Shown here: one piece after another, positions 36,306 to 44,974 of the stretch
Layout: each line of letters opens with the position of its first letter
Numbering within the stretch: the stretch's first letter is position 1
IMG/VR virus record: IMGVR_UViG_3300046747_000297
Coordinates: 1 to 47,331 of that record
Length of the DNA: 47,331 nt
Strand: one strand, 5' to 3'
Origin: a virus
Position numbers and translations under genes: made by a program
The notes under the pieces: generated by a model
Databases searched by the model: none
Seen by the model: the letters and a program-made list of their open reading frames with translations, nothing else
What the model was told of the DNA's origin: nothing

Positions 36306-37766
36306 TTAGACCGCTTGCACCTGCAACGCGGGCGAGCTAAAGCCAAGGTCGAAGTCAATAAATTCGGGGTACGCGAGCGGAATTATCCGGCCCTGACCCG
36401 TGAGCTTCTTGGTGCTCAGAATGTTGTCTGTGCGCGACAGGCTGGCGAACTTGCCCCCGGGGAACCCGCCGCCGGAAGCCATGGGCTCGGCCATGATCGC
36501 GTCTGCGATCGCGCGGTCAATTCCCGCCTCGATCTCAAGGGCCTCGGTCTCGAGGATAAAGCCCGTGGTCTTGGACACCAACAGCGGCTTGTTCAGCCGG
36601 CGGATCAGATACAGCCGGGCCGCCACACGTGCGCGATTCATGACCAGGCGGTACGGCATGATGTAGAAGTCGCTTCCGAGTGTGCTCAGTAAGCGGGGGC
36701 GGTTCACGAACACGCCCGCGAGCCCTTCCCAGGTACGGAGCACTGTAAAGCGCGCGTCGTCCAGGCCGGGGTTCAAGGTCTCGTCATGGTGGTCGGGGTT
36801 GCCGTTCGCGTCACGGATCGACACGCCAGGGAGCGTGTTCAGGTTCACGTCCGCGACGTTGATGTGTTCCTTGACCGAGGCCTGGATATGGCCGATCGGC
36901 CACGACGCGGGGCGGCGGTACTTGCGCCCGCTCACACCGCTCGTGTGGTCGCACGCGCCGGCGCAAAGCATGCCGTACTTGGTTGCCTTGGTCGTGAAGA
37001 TCGTCGCAAGGGCGGCCAGGTACGCCGCCTCAGATTCGCCAAGGTTCGGGGTGCGGGTGTTGCCGATCCACGCCTTGGGGCGGCCCGCGCTATCCAGCGT
37101 GCCCATCTTGGTTTCGATCGCGTCGAACGCGGTCGCGTCGATCGGGCCCACCACGTGAACTTCGCGCCAATCGATCGTGCTTGCGATCAGGCCAGCCAGG
37201 GCGGTTCCGAGCTCGGTACCATTCCAGCACGGCGCGGCCGTACGGCACGTGACCTTGTCCCCGGCCACCAGAGTGCCCGCGGCAAAGTCCAGGTTGAACG
37301 TGCCTGCGCTCGGGAAATCGTACGTGAGAGCCGTACCCAAGGCGATCACCGCGGAGTAGTTATTCCCGCCGTCCAACGAGTAGTCGAACGTGATCCCAGC
37401 AACGCCTAGCGTGCCACCGGCGACCACGCGAAAGATCACCTCATAATCGTCGTTAGGGACACCGTCCGTGGTAACGACCGAGGTACCGGTACCCGTGAAC
37501 ACGGCCGTACCAGGGAGGCCCGCGACGGTCTTGCCGGTCGGGACCACCACGCACGGGCGCTGGTACTTTTCGATGTAGGCCGCGGCCACCTCGCACAAGG
37601 GGCCGCCCACCAGGTACGCGACCACGTCCTTAGACCGAGCGAACGCGGCGGGGAGGTCAGCCGTCCCGGAATCGGCGGGGCCAACAAAGGCCGTGATCTG
37701 CTGGCCGGCCGGGAGCGTACCGAGCGCACCGTCGATCTCGTTTACGTGGACGTAGGGTTGGCTCAC
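36306..37766 (-). CDS. tail sheath protein, 486 aa
   Basis: Contractile sheath subunit. The N-terminus MSQPYVHVNEIDGALGTLPA and FVGPADSGTADLPAAF open the conserved core. The central region (residues 100-200) looks like an inserted beta domain (VFTGTGTSVVTTDGVPNDDY), and the C-terminus GKFASLSRTDNILSTKKLTG is the typical sheath handshake region. Its presence proves a myophage morphology. GTG start overlaps the upstream stop. Confidence 0.88.
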   Translation of the reverse strand: MSQPYVHVNEIDGALGTLPAGQQITAFVGPADSGTADLPAAFARSKDVVAYLVGGPLCEVAAAYIEKYQRPCVVVPTGKTVAGLPGTAVFTGTGTSVVTTDGVPNDDYEVIFRVVAGGTLGVAGITFDYSLDGGNNYSAVIALGTALTYDFPSAGTFNLDFAAGTLVAGDKVTCRTAAPCWNGTELGTALAGLIASTIDWREVHVVGPIDATAFDAIETKMGTLDSAGRPKAWIGNTRTPNLGESEAAYLAALATIFTTKATKYGMLCAGACDHTSGVSGRKYRRPASWPIGHIQASVKEHINVADVNLNTLPGVSIRDANGNPDHHDETLNPGLDDARFTVLRTWEGLAGVFVNRPRLLSTLGSDFYIMPYRLVMNRARVAARLYLIRRLNKPLLVSKTTGFILETEALEIEAGIDRAIADAIMAEPMASGGGFPGGKFASLSRTDNILSTKKLTGQGRIIPLAYPEFIDFDLGFSSPALQVQAV

Positions 37767-38347
37767 TGCGGGCTGTCCTTTGTGACCGTGTCAGTCTCGG
37801 TCACGTCTTTTAGCGTCGTTGCCAGCTCGGCCGTGAGGTCCAGGCCCTCGTTGGCGTCCGTGCTAGAATCCGGACCATCGTCTGGGATCATCGCATCGAT
37901 AGTCAGTAGCACGCGAATTCCGGCCCCATAGCGCCGTTCCTTGTGCGCAGTCATCCACGTAACGGACTCGATTTCGAACGTCCCGTACGCAGCCAGGTAA
38001 CAGGCGCGATACCACTGATCAAACAAGGCGCGCGCAGCGTGGTATTGGGCGCGCTCGTTCTCAAGGGCGGTCGAATCCACGGCTAGGATCAGGACTGTGC
38101 AGGCCTCCGCAAGGGTGCCGATCGACCGCGGCAAGCGTCCGGGCTGTTTCACTGGGCCCAGAGTGCCGATCGTACCGTCGTCGTCCCCAGGTACCCACAC
38201 GATTCGGCGGGGTCGGGTCGGGTCCAGGGCCTCAAGTTTCTGGGGCGGGAAGCGCCACCCGAAGTCACTCTGTACCGCAACCGAGTCTGCGGCGAACTGT
38301 GCCACGACCGCGTCAAACAGGTTTTCAAGTGCAAAGACAGTCGCCAC
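37763..38347 (-). CDS. tail terminator/completion-like protein, 194 aa
   Basis: Located between the morphogenesis protein and sheath genes, like Mu gp37. It contains DPTRPRRIVWVPGDDDGT and a helix FDQWYRACYLAAYGTFEIES followed by a beta strand TWMTAHKERRYGAGIRVLLT, the layout of tail terminator proteins. The acidic tail is probably flexible. Confidence 0.65.
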   Translation of the reverse strand: MATVFALENLFDAVVAQFAADSVAVQSDFGWRFPPQKLEALDPTRPRRIVWVPGDDDGTIGTLGPVKQPGRLPRSIGTLAEACTVLILAVDSTALENERAQYHAARALFDQWYRACYLAAYGTFEIESVTWMTAHKERRYGAGIRVLLTIDAMIPDDGPDSSTDANEGLDLTAELATTLKDVTETDTVTKDSPQ

Positions 38348-38737
38348 TTATGGCCCCATGATCTCGCGGAATTCTTTGGTGACTTCGGTCCGCACGGCTT
38401 TTTCGAGTTCAGGCGGTAGGCCCTTGGCGGGAAAGATCGCGCGTACGATCCCGCCCTTGGCCGTACCTTTGTTGTGCCGCGCAATGTACCCGGTAAGTAC
38501 ACACAGGATCTTAGTACCCACCCCGGCAACGCGTAGCGCTTTGGCCGCGGTCTTGAGGGGCTGACCGCCATCCTGGCGGGGCTCCCAGACCTTGCCGTTG
38601 GGGTCCCGGCCCGTGGCGATCTGACGTTCGAACACGCGCTCTACAGCCTGGGCGGCGGCCGGCGCGGCCTTTGCGCCCAGGTGCGCGAGTTCCTCGAGTG
38701 CGGCGATCCGCTCGTTCAGTGCGTCGTGGTTCGGCAC
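38348..38737 (-). CDS. virion morphogenesis protein, Mu gpG/P2 gpS-like, 129 aa
   Basis: The motif RDPNGKVWEPRQDGGQPLKT (about residues 50-69) is characteristic of phage virion morphogenesis/tail completion proteins. GTG at 38735-38737 shares one base with the upstream TAG (TAGTG). It joins head and tail. Confidence 0.7.
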   Translation of the reverse strand: MPNHDALNERIAALEELAHLGAKAAPAAAQAVERVFERQIATGRDPNGKVWEPRQDGGQPLKTAAKALRVAGVGTKILCVLTGYIARHNKGTAKGGIVRAIFPAKGLPPELEKAVRTEVTKEFREIMGP

Positions 38738-39225
38738 TAGTAGGTGCCGTCCCCGTTGGCGTCCTCGTCCGTGGCGGCGCACCGTTGCTTGGTCGTCCAC
38801 ACGTACGGGCTGGCTTCCGTGTACCCGAACGGGCCGCCCTTGACGATCCCTGGTGCGGTCGTGTCCGCGCGCAAAGGGAGCTCAAAGAGCCCGTCCGCGC
38901 AGTCCGCCGCCTCCTTGACCTCGTCCCGGGCAGTCTTGGCGTCCTCGATCGCCTGTTGCATGGACAGGTCCGCCGGGTCATAGCCTCGGCGCTGCCAGGC
39001 TTCCCAGGTCATGAGGTGCGTGGCCCACACCAGGACTGTCTCAGGGATCGGGGCGGTGAACGGGGTTGCGTACCGCTTGGACAAGCGCGCGTCGATCCAA
39101 CGACTCACGGACTCGTTCTTGCCCGCGAACCAGCCAGCCTGGGTGGCCTCAAGCGCGTCCACGAATTCCGGTGGCATGTTGCTCCGGAGCTTGAACGCGT
39201 TGATGTCTGTGAAGTAGCCAGCCAT
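38737..39225 (-). CDS. head-tail connector, Mu gp36-like, 162 aa
   Basis: The helical core SVSRWIDARLSKRYATPFTA, then ETVLVWATHLMTWEAWQRRG matches the Mu gp36/DUF1320 connector family. A start at ATG 39223-39225 with GAGGTG upstream. It follows the major capsid gene after a strong hairpin. Confidence 0.75.
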   Translation of the reverse strand: MAGYFTDINAFKLRSNMPPEFVDALEATQAGWFAGKNESVSRWIDARLSKRYATPFTAPIPETVLVWATHLMTWEAWQRRGYDPADLSMQQAIEDAKTARDEVKEAADCADGLFELPLRADTTAPGIVKGGPFGYTEASPYVWTTKQRCAATDEDANGDGTY

Positions 39226-39245
39226 TTACACCTCGAAAACTAAGA

Positions 39246-39278
39246 ACCCCGGGACAGGTGTTTAGCCCGTCCCGGGGT
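39246..39278 (-). terminator. 10-bp hairpin after major capsid gene
   Basis: ACCCCGGGAC (39246-39255) and GTCCCGGGGT (39269-39278) pair perfectly with a 13-base loop, just past the capsid stop in transcription direction. The following bases are TTCTTAGTTTTC, only a weak T-tract, so partial termination or mRNA 3'-end protection of capsid message is likely. Confidence 0.6.
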
Positions 39279-39303
39279 CCGGGCCGCACAAGCTAGGCTA
39301 AGA

Positions 39304-40347
39304 TCAGGTTGCCGCGACCTTGAACAGCAAGTACGGGTGGCCAAGGCCGACCGTGCTACGGCCCTGGGGCAACCACTCGAACTCACGCTTACTGGCAAGC
39401 TGTGCGTCCGTTTGCGGGCCGTGGTAGGTGATCGAGAAAGGCTCACGGTTGACGTACGAGAGACCCCCCAGCTGGCCGCCCTCGTCCACACAACCGATGT
39501 AGTACACCGAGTCCGACCCACCGAAGTTCGCACCGAGCTCGGGGCACTTCACGACCTCGAGACCAAACTGATCGATGTAGTTCGACACGTCCAACGAGCC
39601 GTCGCCGGTCGCCACGAACTTCGCACCGGTCACGAGCAGGGCGCGCGAGTAGAGCGCGGTCGGCACAAACAGGTACTTGGCTTGCAGCTTGCGCGGGTTT
39701 ACCCCGTTCGGCTGTTTGATGTTCTGGATGTAGGACAGGGCGAGCGTAAGGTTCTGCTGTGCCGCCTCGACCGTGTTCCCAGAGATGGGGCACGCGCCCG
39801 CGTTGTTCGCGCTCGCCGCACCCGTGAAGAGATTTGCAAAGCGGCCCTTGGACGTGTCCGTGGGGTCGATCGGGTGGCCAGTCGTGCCGCCTGCATTTGC
39901 GTGGAAGAACGTCACGCCGTCATAGGCCGTACCCGCTTCCGTGCCGGAAAGGGTCGGGTCGTTGATGACCTTGGCCACTTCCTGTTGCTTGAAGTTCGCC
40001 GCCAGGGCGCCCATGGTGCGCGACCAAGCGGCCGCCGCCTGGATGCCGCCGCCGTCCAAGTCCTCAAGCTGCGAACGCAGCATTTTCAGGCCGGAACCCG
40101 AAATGAACTTGTTCTCGTACTCGGTCGTGACCGTCCCCATTTCGCGGAACTGGGCCTGACCTTCGACGCCATACTCAAGGAAGCCGGTCTCAAGGAGCCA
40201 GATAATGCGCTCCTTTTTCGACATGGAAGGGAATTCCTTGGCGACCTTGTCCACCCACTGATCGCGACTAAGCGACGTGTAGGTGTTCTCCGTGATTACG
40301 CGCATGTTCGACTCAAGGTCGAACAGGAATGCTGCTGTCAAAATCAT
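39304..40347 (-). CDS. major capsid protein, Mu gpT-like, 347 aa
   Basis: Resembles Mu gpT-type capsid proteins: MGTVTTEYENKFISGSGLKM, the conserved VTFFHANAGGTTGHPIDPTD loop and a C-terminal LASKREFEWLPQGRSTVGLG. The order protease/scaffold, small decoration protein, capsid fits. ATG 40345-40347 has GAGGAAC upstream. Confidence 0.82.
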   Translation of the reverse strand: MILTAAFLFDLESNMRVITENTYTSLSRDQWVDKVAKEFPSMSKKERIIWLLETGFLEYGVEGQAQFREMGTVTTEYENKFISGSGLKMLRSQLEDLDGGGIQAAAAWSRTMGALAANFKQQEVAKVINDPTLSGTEAGTAYDGVTFFHANAGGTTGHPIDPTDTSKGRFANLFTGAASANNAGACPISGNTVEAAQQNLTLALSYIQNIKQPNGVNPRKLQAKYLFVPTALYSRALLVTGAKFVATGDGSLDVSNYIDQFGLEVVKCPELGANFGGSDSVYYIGCVDEGGQLGGLSYVNREPFSITYHGPQTDAQLASKREFEWLPQGRSTVGLGHPYLLFKVAAT

Positions 40348-40358
40348 TGGTCAGTTCC

Positions 40359-40775
40359 TCAGCTTGCCGCGCCGCCGGCGGTCAAAGGTTGGACCCAGCA
40401 GCCTTCGGTCGTGACCGCCCAAAGGCGGCCGGCAACGCTGGAACTGGTCGCGGTCGTGGAGACCTCGGGGGTGGCGCGAAGGTACACAACCTTACCAACG
40501 TCCGCGTCCAGAGGAGCGCCCGTAGCCGAAGCCGTGAACAAGTGGACGTCGATCTCGGTGAAAAGCTTGATCGAGATACGACGCGAGCCGTCACCCGTGA
40601 ACGACTCTTCAAAGTAGCCGATCGGGATAAGCGTCGTGCTCACGGCGGCCGGGACAACCAGGCCGCTATCCCCTGTGTCAAGGCACGCCAGCTGGCCCTT
40701 CTCGGCCACTGCGGACGTCTTGAGAACGCGCTTGATTCGCGACCAGCGGGCCTCTACTTTCTTACGTTCGGCCAT
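40359..40775 (-). CDS. head decoration/stabilisation-like protein, 138 aa
   Basis: Lies between protease/scaffold and capsid, where decoration proteins are encoded. The basic N-terminus (MAERKKVEARWSRIKRVLKT) precedes a beta-rich segment (GKVVYLRATPEV, VAGRLWAVTTEGCWVQPL) similar in style to DUF2190-like capsid stabilisers. Function inferred from position and size. Confidence 0.55.
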   Translation of the reverse strand: MAERKKVEARWSRIKRVLKTSAVAEKGQLACLDTGDSGLVVPAAVSTTLIPIGYFEESFTGDGSRRISIKLFTEIDVHLFTASATGAPLDADVGKVVYLRATPEVSTTATSSSVAGRLWAVTTEGCWVQPLTAGGAAS

Positions 40776-40777
40776 GA

Positions 40778-41437
40778 TCAGGCCCCCTTCTTGGTCTCAG
40801 TGACCACAGGGGCCCCGAGCTTGAGAGTGTTCGTGGCCGCGTTGTACTCGACGCCGCGGGACACACGGCTGGCCATGCCCATGGCTTCCTTGAGCTGAAG
40901 CGAGGCCTCGGGGGCCAGCCCGCTAACCCCAGGCGTGCCCGAGGGCTGGGTCGCGGGGACCACTGCGCCGGCGGCGGGGACCACCTTACCTTGCGGGATA
41001 CCCGCCAGGATCTTGGTCGCGTCCTCGATCGACATGGACTTGAGCGTGGCACGCAGGTCCTTGCTCACGTCCTTGCGCGAGGCAAGAAGCGCGGTCATGC
41101 GCGCGGCCTTGTTCTCAGCCTCGAGGCGAGCGACGCGCGCGGACAGCTTCTCGTTCTTGGCGGCGAGCTTGGTCGCGGCGGCGGCGGAAACCGTGGCCTC
41201 GTCCTCGTCCTTCTCGTCGTCCTCGGCCTTGTCCTCGTCCTTCTTGTCCTCGTCGTCCTTGTCAGACTCGTCCTCGGCCTTGGCCTCGTCCTCGTCCTTC
41301 TCGTCCGCCGCGAAAGGGGGTTCGCTGTCCTTCTTGCCTTCTAGGGCGGCGAGTGCTGCAAGCGCTTGCTTGGCCTCCGCGCCCTGACCCTTGGCCGCTT
41401 CTTTCAACGCGGCCAGTGCTTTTGCAAATGCGCTCAT
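40778..41437 (-). CDS. nested scaffold, internal start of protease gene, 219 aa
   Basis: An internal ATG (41435-41437) opens the acidic/helical scaffold part (MSAFAKALAALKEAAKGQGA) with GAGG upstream at longish spacing. Lambda C/Nu3 and Mu I/Z produce scaffold this way. It is suggested by family precedent; no direct proof of initiation here. Confidence 0.5.
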   Translation of the reverse strand: MSAFAKALAALKEAAKGQGAEAKQALAALAALEGKKDSEPPFAADEKDEDEAKAEDESDKDDEDKKDEDKAEDDEKDEDEATVSAAAATKLAAKNEKLSARVARLEAENKAARMTALLASRKDVSKDLRATLKSMSIEDATKILAGIPQGKVVPAAGAVVPATQPSGTPGVSGLAPEASLQLKEAMGMASRVSRGVEYNAATNTLKLGAPVVTETKKGA

Positions 41438-42199
41438 GTCGTTCTTATCCTCGCCCGCGTCTGAAAAGGACGCCAACAATTGCCCCCACGTAGCTACACG
41501 GTCCGCCAGCCCGGCCGCTACAGCGGCGCCGCCAGCCACGACCTTGGCCTGTAAGGCACTGATCTTTTCCGCTGAAGTTCCGCGACGTTCCGCAACCCAG
41601 TCAAAGAAGATCGCGGCAAACTGGTCAACGGTCTCTTGAGCCGCGTCCGCCTCGTCGTCCGTGAGCGGGTTCAAGGGCTGGCCGTCCGCCTTGCGCGCGC
41701 CGGAAGTCGTGAACAGGACTCGCACGCCCGCGTCCGCCGCTTGCTTGCTGTAGTCCATGCGGGTGTTGATCACACCGATCGAACCTACGATCGAGGTCTC
41801 TGTAACCACGATCTCGTCGGCCGTGGCGGCCAGAGCGTAGGCGGCCGAGCATGCGTGCCCGTCCACATAGGCGATCAGGTGTTTACCAGCGGCCTGGCAC
41901 TTCTCGCGGATCGCGCGGGCCGTGTCGAAACAGCCCGAGACCATTCCGCCTGGGCTGTCCAGGCATAGGATCACGTTCTCGGGGGCCGCCTCGCACGCGG
42001 CCGTGACCCGCTCTAGGACCGCGTCGTACGAGTCACACCAGCTTTCAGCGTGGTGATCGAGGGGCCCGCACACATGCACCACGGTCGCGCCGGGCTCTTC
42101 AGTGTTCTCGCGTGACGGCGGAGCAAAGAAAAGGTCAAAGAAAGCCGCGGGGTAGAACGCGAGCAGGCCCGTTTTTCCGTAGGTGAAGCGCTTGCTCAC
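40778..42199 (-). CDS. SppA/S49-like capsid protease with C-terminal scaffold, 473 aa
   Basis: N-terminal 230 residues are an S49-type serine protease with NVILCLDSPGGMVSG, catalytic Ser118 in GHACSAAYALAA and Lys152 in RMDYSKQ. The C-terminal part is a very acidic Lys/Asp/Glu-rich linker (about 290-335) and an amphipathic scaffold (ATKLAAKNEKLSARVARLEA). It cleaves scaffold during head maturation. GTG start overlaps the portal stop (GTGA). Confidence 0.85.
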   Translation of the reverse strand: MSKRFTYGKTGLLAFYPAAFFDLFFAPPSRENTEEPGATVVHVCGPLDHHAESWCDSYDAVLERVTAACEAAPENVILCLDSPGGMVSGCFDTARAIREKCQAAGKHLIAYVDGHACSAAYALAATADEIVVTETSIVGSIGVINTRMDYSKQAADAGVRVLFTTSGARKADGQPLNPLTDDEADAAQETVDQFAAIFFDWVAERRGTSAEKISALQAKVVAGGAAVAAGLADRVATWGQLLASFSDAGEDKNDMSAFAKALAALKEAAKGQGAEAKQALAALAALEGKKDSEPPFAADEKDEDEAKAEDESDKDDEDKKDEDKAEDDEKDEDEATVSAAAATKLAAKNEKLSARVARLEAENKAARMTALLASRKDVSKDLRATLKSMSIEDATKILAGIPQGKVVPAAGAVVPATQPSGTPGVSGLAPEASLQLKEAMGMASRVSRGVEYNAATNTLKLGAPVVTETKKGA

Positions 42200-43518
42200 G
42201 AGGCCTTTTTGACTAGTGACAGGTGACGAACTTCGCCGCCCTGAGTTACCGGTACACCAAATTTACTGCACACAGCAGCCACATCCAATTCTTGCCCGGT
42301 CCCCTCGAGGGCCAGCTGCATTTGCGTGATCGCCTGTGCGACCGCGATCAAGGTGTTGGCCTCGGCCTGGCGGTCCTTGGGCGGGTCCACGTCCCAGGAG
42401 ACCTGGGGGCTACGGTCCAGCGCGTCTTCCCCGTAGCGCGCAAGCACGAACGGCGGGATACCCTGGGTGTTTAAGGTGTAAGCCAGGGCCTCGGCCGTGG
42501 CCTTGATCAGGTCCGCGCGGATCGACTTGTGTACGTCCGCATTCGCGAACCCCGTCCCGCCGTCCGTGGTCACAGTCTGGCCGGCCACGCAGATAATAAA
42601 TTCGTTGTTGCAGTCCGCGATCGTCTTTACGAACGAGTCGTACCCGCGGCCGTTGGACTCAAGTAGCTTGACGTCGTACCCGGGGGTCAGACCGAAAACC
42701 GTATTGACGCCCCAGGCCATGACCCGGCGGAACCAGTCTTCCTTTTGACCCTCGGTCGAGCCCTGAGGGGCGAACGCGACGCGCGCCGGGTTGGCCAGCT
42801 TGGCTTCCCAGTTATCCTTGTGTAGGTTCGCGTGCTCCTTTCGGATGTACGCGCGGCCTACGGCCTTCCACAGACCGTTTTGCCAGGGAGCGTTGCGGCC
42901 GCCGGGCGTGTGCAGGACCCAGCGCCCGTCACCAGGGTTGACCGGGATCGGACCGGCCACTGAATTGTAGTACCACTGGTTTTCGTTCCAGCGGAAGATC
43001 AGGCCGGCGGGGTCCAGGCGGACAAACAGCGGGTAGTCCCGGCCGACCACTTCCCTGAGCTCGCCTACCCCGACCCCAAGTAGCTCGCCATCCGCGGCCA
43101 GTAGCGCGAGCTCGGACGGCGGGAACATTTCATCAAACACGGACCGGACCGAGCCGTGGCCCGTGTCGAGCTCGGAAATGATCGCTGAGTCCCCGATGAA
43201 ACGCTTCGGGAGGCGGACTAGGCCACCGGTCCTGGTGGACAGCACGCCGGCGAGCACGCCGTCCTTGCGCGCGGATAGCATGAGCCGCGCGGCCAAGTGC
43301 ATGTACCCGGTGTCGGCCGCGTGCTCGGCTGTCTCGAGATCCGCCAAGTACCAGCGGGTCTGCGAATACGGCTGCATGGCGATCTGGCCGCCGTTGGCCC
43401 GGCGCATGGCCTCGACCTCGGGGCTATCCAGATCCGGGCCGGTCGGGGGCTTTTGGTAGGGCGAGAGCCCTAAAAGGCCAAGCAAACGCGCAGATAACGC
43501 CACGGCATATGTTCTCAC
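42196..43518 (-). CDS. portal protein, DUF935/Mu gp29-like, 440 aa
   Basis: Portal ring subunit. Typical stretches are ARLMLSARKDGVLAGVLSTR, GELLGVGVGELREVVGRDYP, GDGRWVLHTPGGRNAPWQNG, and the C-terminal QAEANTLIAVAQAITQMQLA. It starts at GTG 43516-43518 and is first in the leftward head operon. Unlike usual phages, a plus-strand island separates it from terminase. Confidence 0.85.
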   Translation of the reverse strand: MRTYAVALSARLLGLLGLSPYQKPPTGPDLDSPEVEAMRRANGGQIAMQPYSQTRWYLADLETAEHAADTGYMHLAARLMLSARKDGVLAGVLSTRTGGLVRLPKRFIGDSAIISELDTGHGSVRSVFDEMFPPSELALLAADGELLGVGVGELREVVGRDYPLFVRLDPAGLIFRWNENQWYYNSVAGPIPVNPGDGRWVLHTPGGRNAPWQNGLWKAVGRAYIRKEHANLHKDNWEAKLANPARVAFAPQGSTEGQKEDWFRRVMAWGVNTVFGLTPGYDVKLLESNGRGYDSFVKTIADCNNEFIICVAGQTVTTDGGTGFANADVHKSIRADLIKATAEALAYTLNTQGIPPFVLARYGEDALDRSPQVSWDVDPPKDRQAEANTLIAVAQAITQMQLALEGTGQELDVAAVCSKFGVPVTQGGEVRHLSLVKKAS

Positions 43519-43578
43519 GCACCCCGCAAGTCGCGCAAAGTTCGCCCGGGGCAGTGTGCCACATGTACGTTTTTCTTA

Positions 43579-43608
43579 TTGACGCGCCAGGTCGGTGCGC
43601 CGTAGGTT
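43579..43608 (+). promoter_or_regulatory. promoter TTGACG-N18-TAGGTT
   Basis: TTGACG (43579-43584) and TAGGTT (43603-43608) lie upstream of the ParB-like gene, giving a leader of about 35 bases and a normal ribosome site. The -10 is a modest match. Confidence 0.4.
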
Positions 43609-43649
43609 TCGGGGCAAGCTCAGTTCACGTTCACGAAAGGCCAAAGATC

Positions 43650-44444
43650 ATGTATAGCAAGTTCGCCACCTACGATCGCGCTCGCGCCCAGGACCTCCTT
43701 GAGAACCACAACGGGCACAACCGGCCGATCTCGCCCGTCCGGGTCCGGACCTACGCGGACCTGATGCTGGCCGGGGAGTGGAAGCCAAACCCGCACGGGG
43801 TCTCGTTCGGATCGGACGGCCACCTACAGAACGGACAGCACACCCTCAGCGCCCTGGTGGCCGTCACGGAAGTACAGCCGGACTTTACCCTTGAGCTGTA
43901 CACGCACTTTGACTGCCCGGTAGAAGCCTTCCGCACGTACGACCAGGGGCTGTCTCGGACCGCCGCCCAAATGTACGCGGCCGAGACACGATCGCGCGGC
44001 GCGGGTCGGTTCACGTCCTGCGCGCGGGCCGTGATGGAGCTCGGCTTTGAACGCCGGCGACCATCGCACGCGGCCGTGGTCGAGTGGGCCCAGGCCCACC
44101 ACGATCTGATCGAGGACTACGCGGAGGTCGGGAAACAGTTCAGCGCGGGGACGCACGCCGCGTTCGTGTTCGCGCACCTGCAAGGTTTTCGGCATGTGGG
44201 TGAGGCCGCCGCGCGCCTGGCCAACATGAAATGGTACGGGGACGGGGATCCGATGCGAGCTCTAGCGGTCGAGATCAAGAAGCTCGGGACCAAGGACGGG
44301 GCCAAGGGTAAACAGATCAAGTTCGCCACGACCATGGAAGCCTTGCTGGCCGTATCCGAGGACAAGGAACTAGAGCGAGTCAAGCGCAAGGAAACGATCA
44401 GCCCGAAGGTCCGGGAAAGCATACGGCCTGAATTAGCGGCTTGA
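43650..44444 (+). CDS. ParB-like N-terminal domain protein, 264 aa
   Basis: The stretch NRPISPVRVRTYADLMLAGE, followed by NPHGVSFGSDGHLQNGQHTL with LSALVA, matches the ParB/Srx-like domain in phage proteins (a DNA-binding or nuclease fold). The rest is helical with a basic C-terminus (KRKETISPKVRESIRPELAA). It is alone on the plus strand between portal and terminase. Start ATG 43650 has GAAAGG. It may be a regulator, a nuclease or a moron protecting the lysogen. Confidence 0.7.
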   Translation: MYSKFATYDRARAQDLLENHNGHNRPISPVRVRTYADLMLAGEWKPNPHGVSFGSDGHLQNGQHTLSALVAVTEVQPDFTLELYTHFDCPVEAFRTYDQGLSRTAAQMYAAETRSRGAGRFTSCARAVMELGFERRRPSHAAVVEWAQAHHDLIEDYAEVGKQFSAGTHAAFVFAHLQGFRHVGEAAARLANMKWYGDGDPMRALAVEIKKLGTKDGAKGKQIKFATTMEALLAVSEDKELERVKRKETISPKVRESIRPELAA

Positions 44445-44469
44445 CGGTTAGTAACGCCCAGGCGATACT
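44441..44469 (+). promoter_or_regulatory. promoter TTGACG-N17-GATACT
   Basis: A strong match: TTGACG (44441-44446), 17-base spacer, GATACT (44464-44469). ATG of the next gene is 6 bases later, so the transcript is predicted leaderless. It overlaps the stop of the ParB-like gene. The -10 plus flank (GATACTTAG) is identical to that at 19027. Confidence 0.7.
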
Positions 44470-44475
44470 TAGTTC

Positions 44476-44622
44476 ATGTACGAAACACAAACCAGCCCCG
44501 CCCCGCCCAGTGACCTGGACGACGCGATCCAACTACCTGAACTGATCTGGACGTCCTGCGACGTTCGCCCCAAGCTTTGCGAACGTTCGTTCTGTGATGT
44601 TGGTGCGAGGTCGTCGTGCTGA
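44476..44622 (+). CDS. small protein, 48 aa, leaderless start
   Basis: Unrecognised. MYETQTSPAPPSDLDDAIQL opens it, with C-terminal Cys residues (WTSCDVRPKLCERSFCDVG). Three features support it: a strong promoter placing +1 near its ATG, an overlap with the next GTG, and continuous frame to TGA 44620-44622. Confidence 0.55.
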   Translation: MYETQTSPAPPSDLDDAIQLPELIWTSCDVRPKLCERSFCDVGARSSC

Positions 44623-44822
44623 ACACGCCCTACGAACGCGGGTGGCGCGCGGCGGCCAACGGAAACCCAACCAATAGCGAGGACCGTGGCTTCCTGAACG
44701 GCTACCGCGATTGCATGAACAGTGGGTGTGCAGGGCTGGGTGCGCGGGTCATACCGTGCGACCGCCCTAAGTTTAGCCAGCGGACGTTCCTGTCCAGGGT
44801 CAAAGAAAGGTTCGGACTATGA
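44616..44822 (+). CDS. hypothetical protein, 68 aa
   Basis: Unrecognised. Begins MLNTPYERGWRAAANGNPTN from GTG 44616 with GCGAGGT upstream; the segment FLNGYRDCMNSGC resembles small phage proteins of a GYxDG-like type. Co-transcribed with its neighbours; ends in an ATGA overlap. Confidence 0.55.
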   Translation: MLNTPYERGWRAAANGNPTNSEDRGFLNGYRDCMNSGCAGLGARVIPCDRPKFSQRTFLSRVKERFGL

Positions 44823-44974
44823 TCGCCGGTTCACAACACACTATCCGCGAGCTCAAGAAAATGGCCGACCGCTTCGACGCGTCCACGTTCGCGGGGTCCT
44901 GGGCCCGCCGGCGGATCAAGGAACTCGAGGCGGCATGTTCGCGGCCGACTACCCCGGACCTTGATCCGGTCTAG
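44819..44974 (+). CDS. small helical protein, 51 aa
   Basis: Unrecognised. MIAGSQHTIRELKKMADRFD, then SWARRRIKELEAACS, is helical and charged. ATG at 44819 overlaps the previous stop. Its TAG (44972-44974) overlaps, on the opposite strand, the terminase TAG (44971-44973) within the palindrome CTAG. Confidence 0.55.
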   Translation: MIAGSQHTIRELKKMADRFDASTFAGSWARRRIKELEAACSRPTTPDLDPV

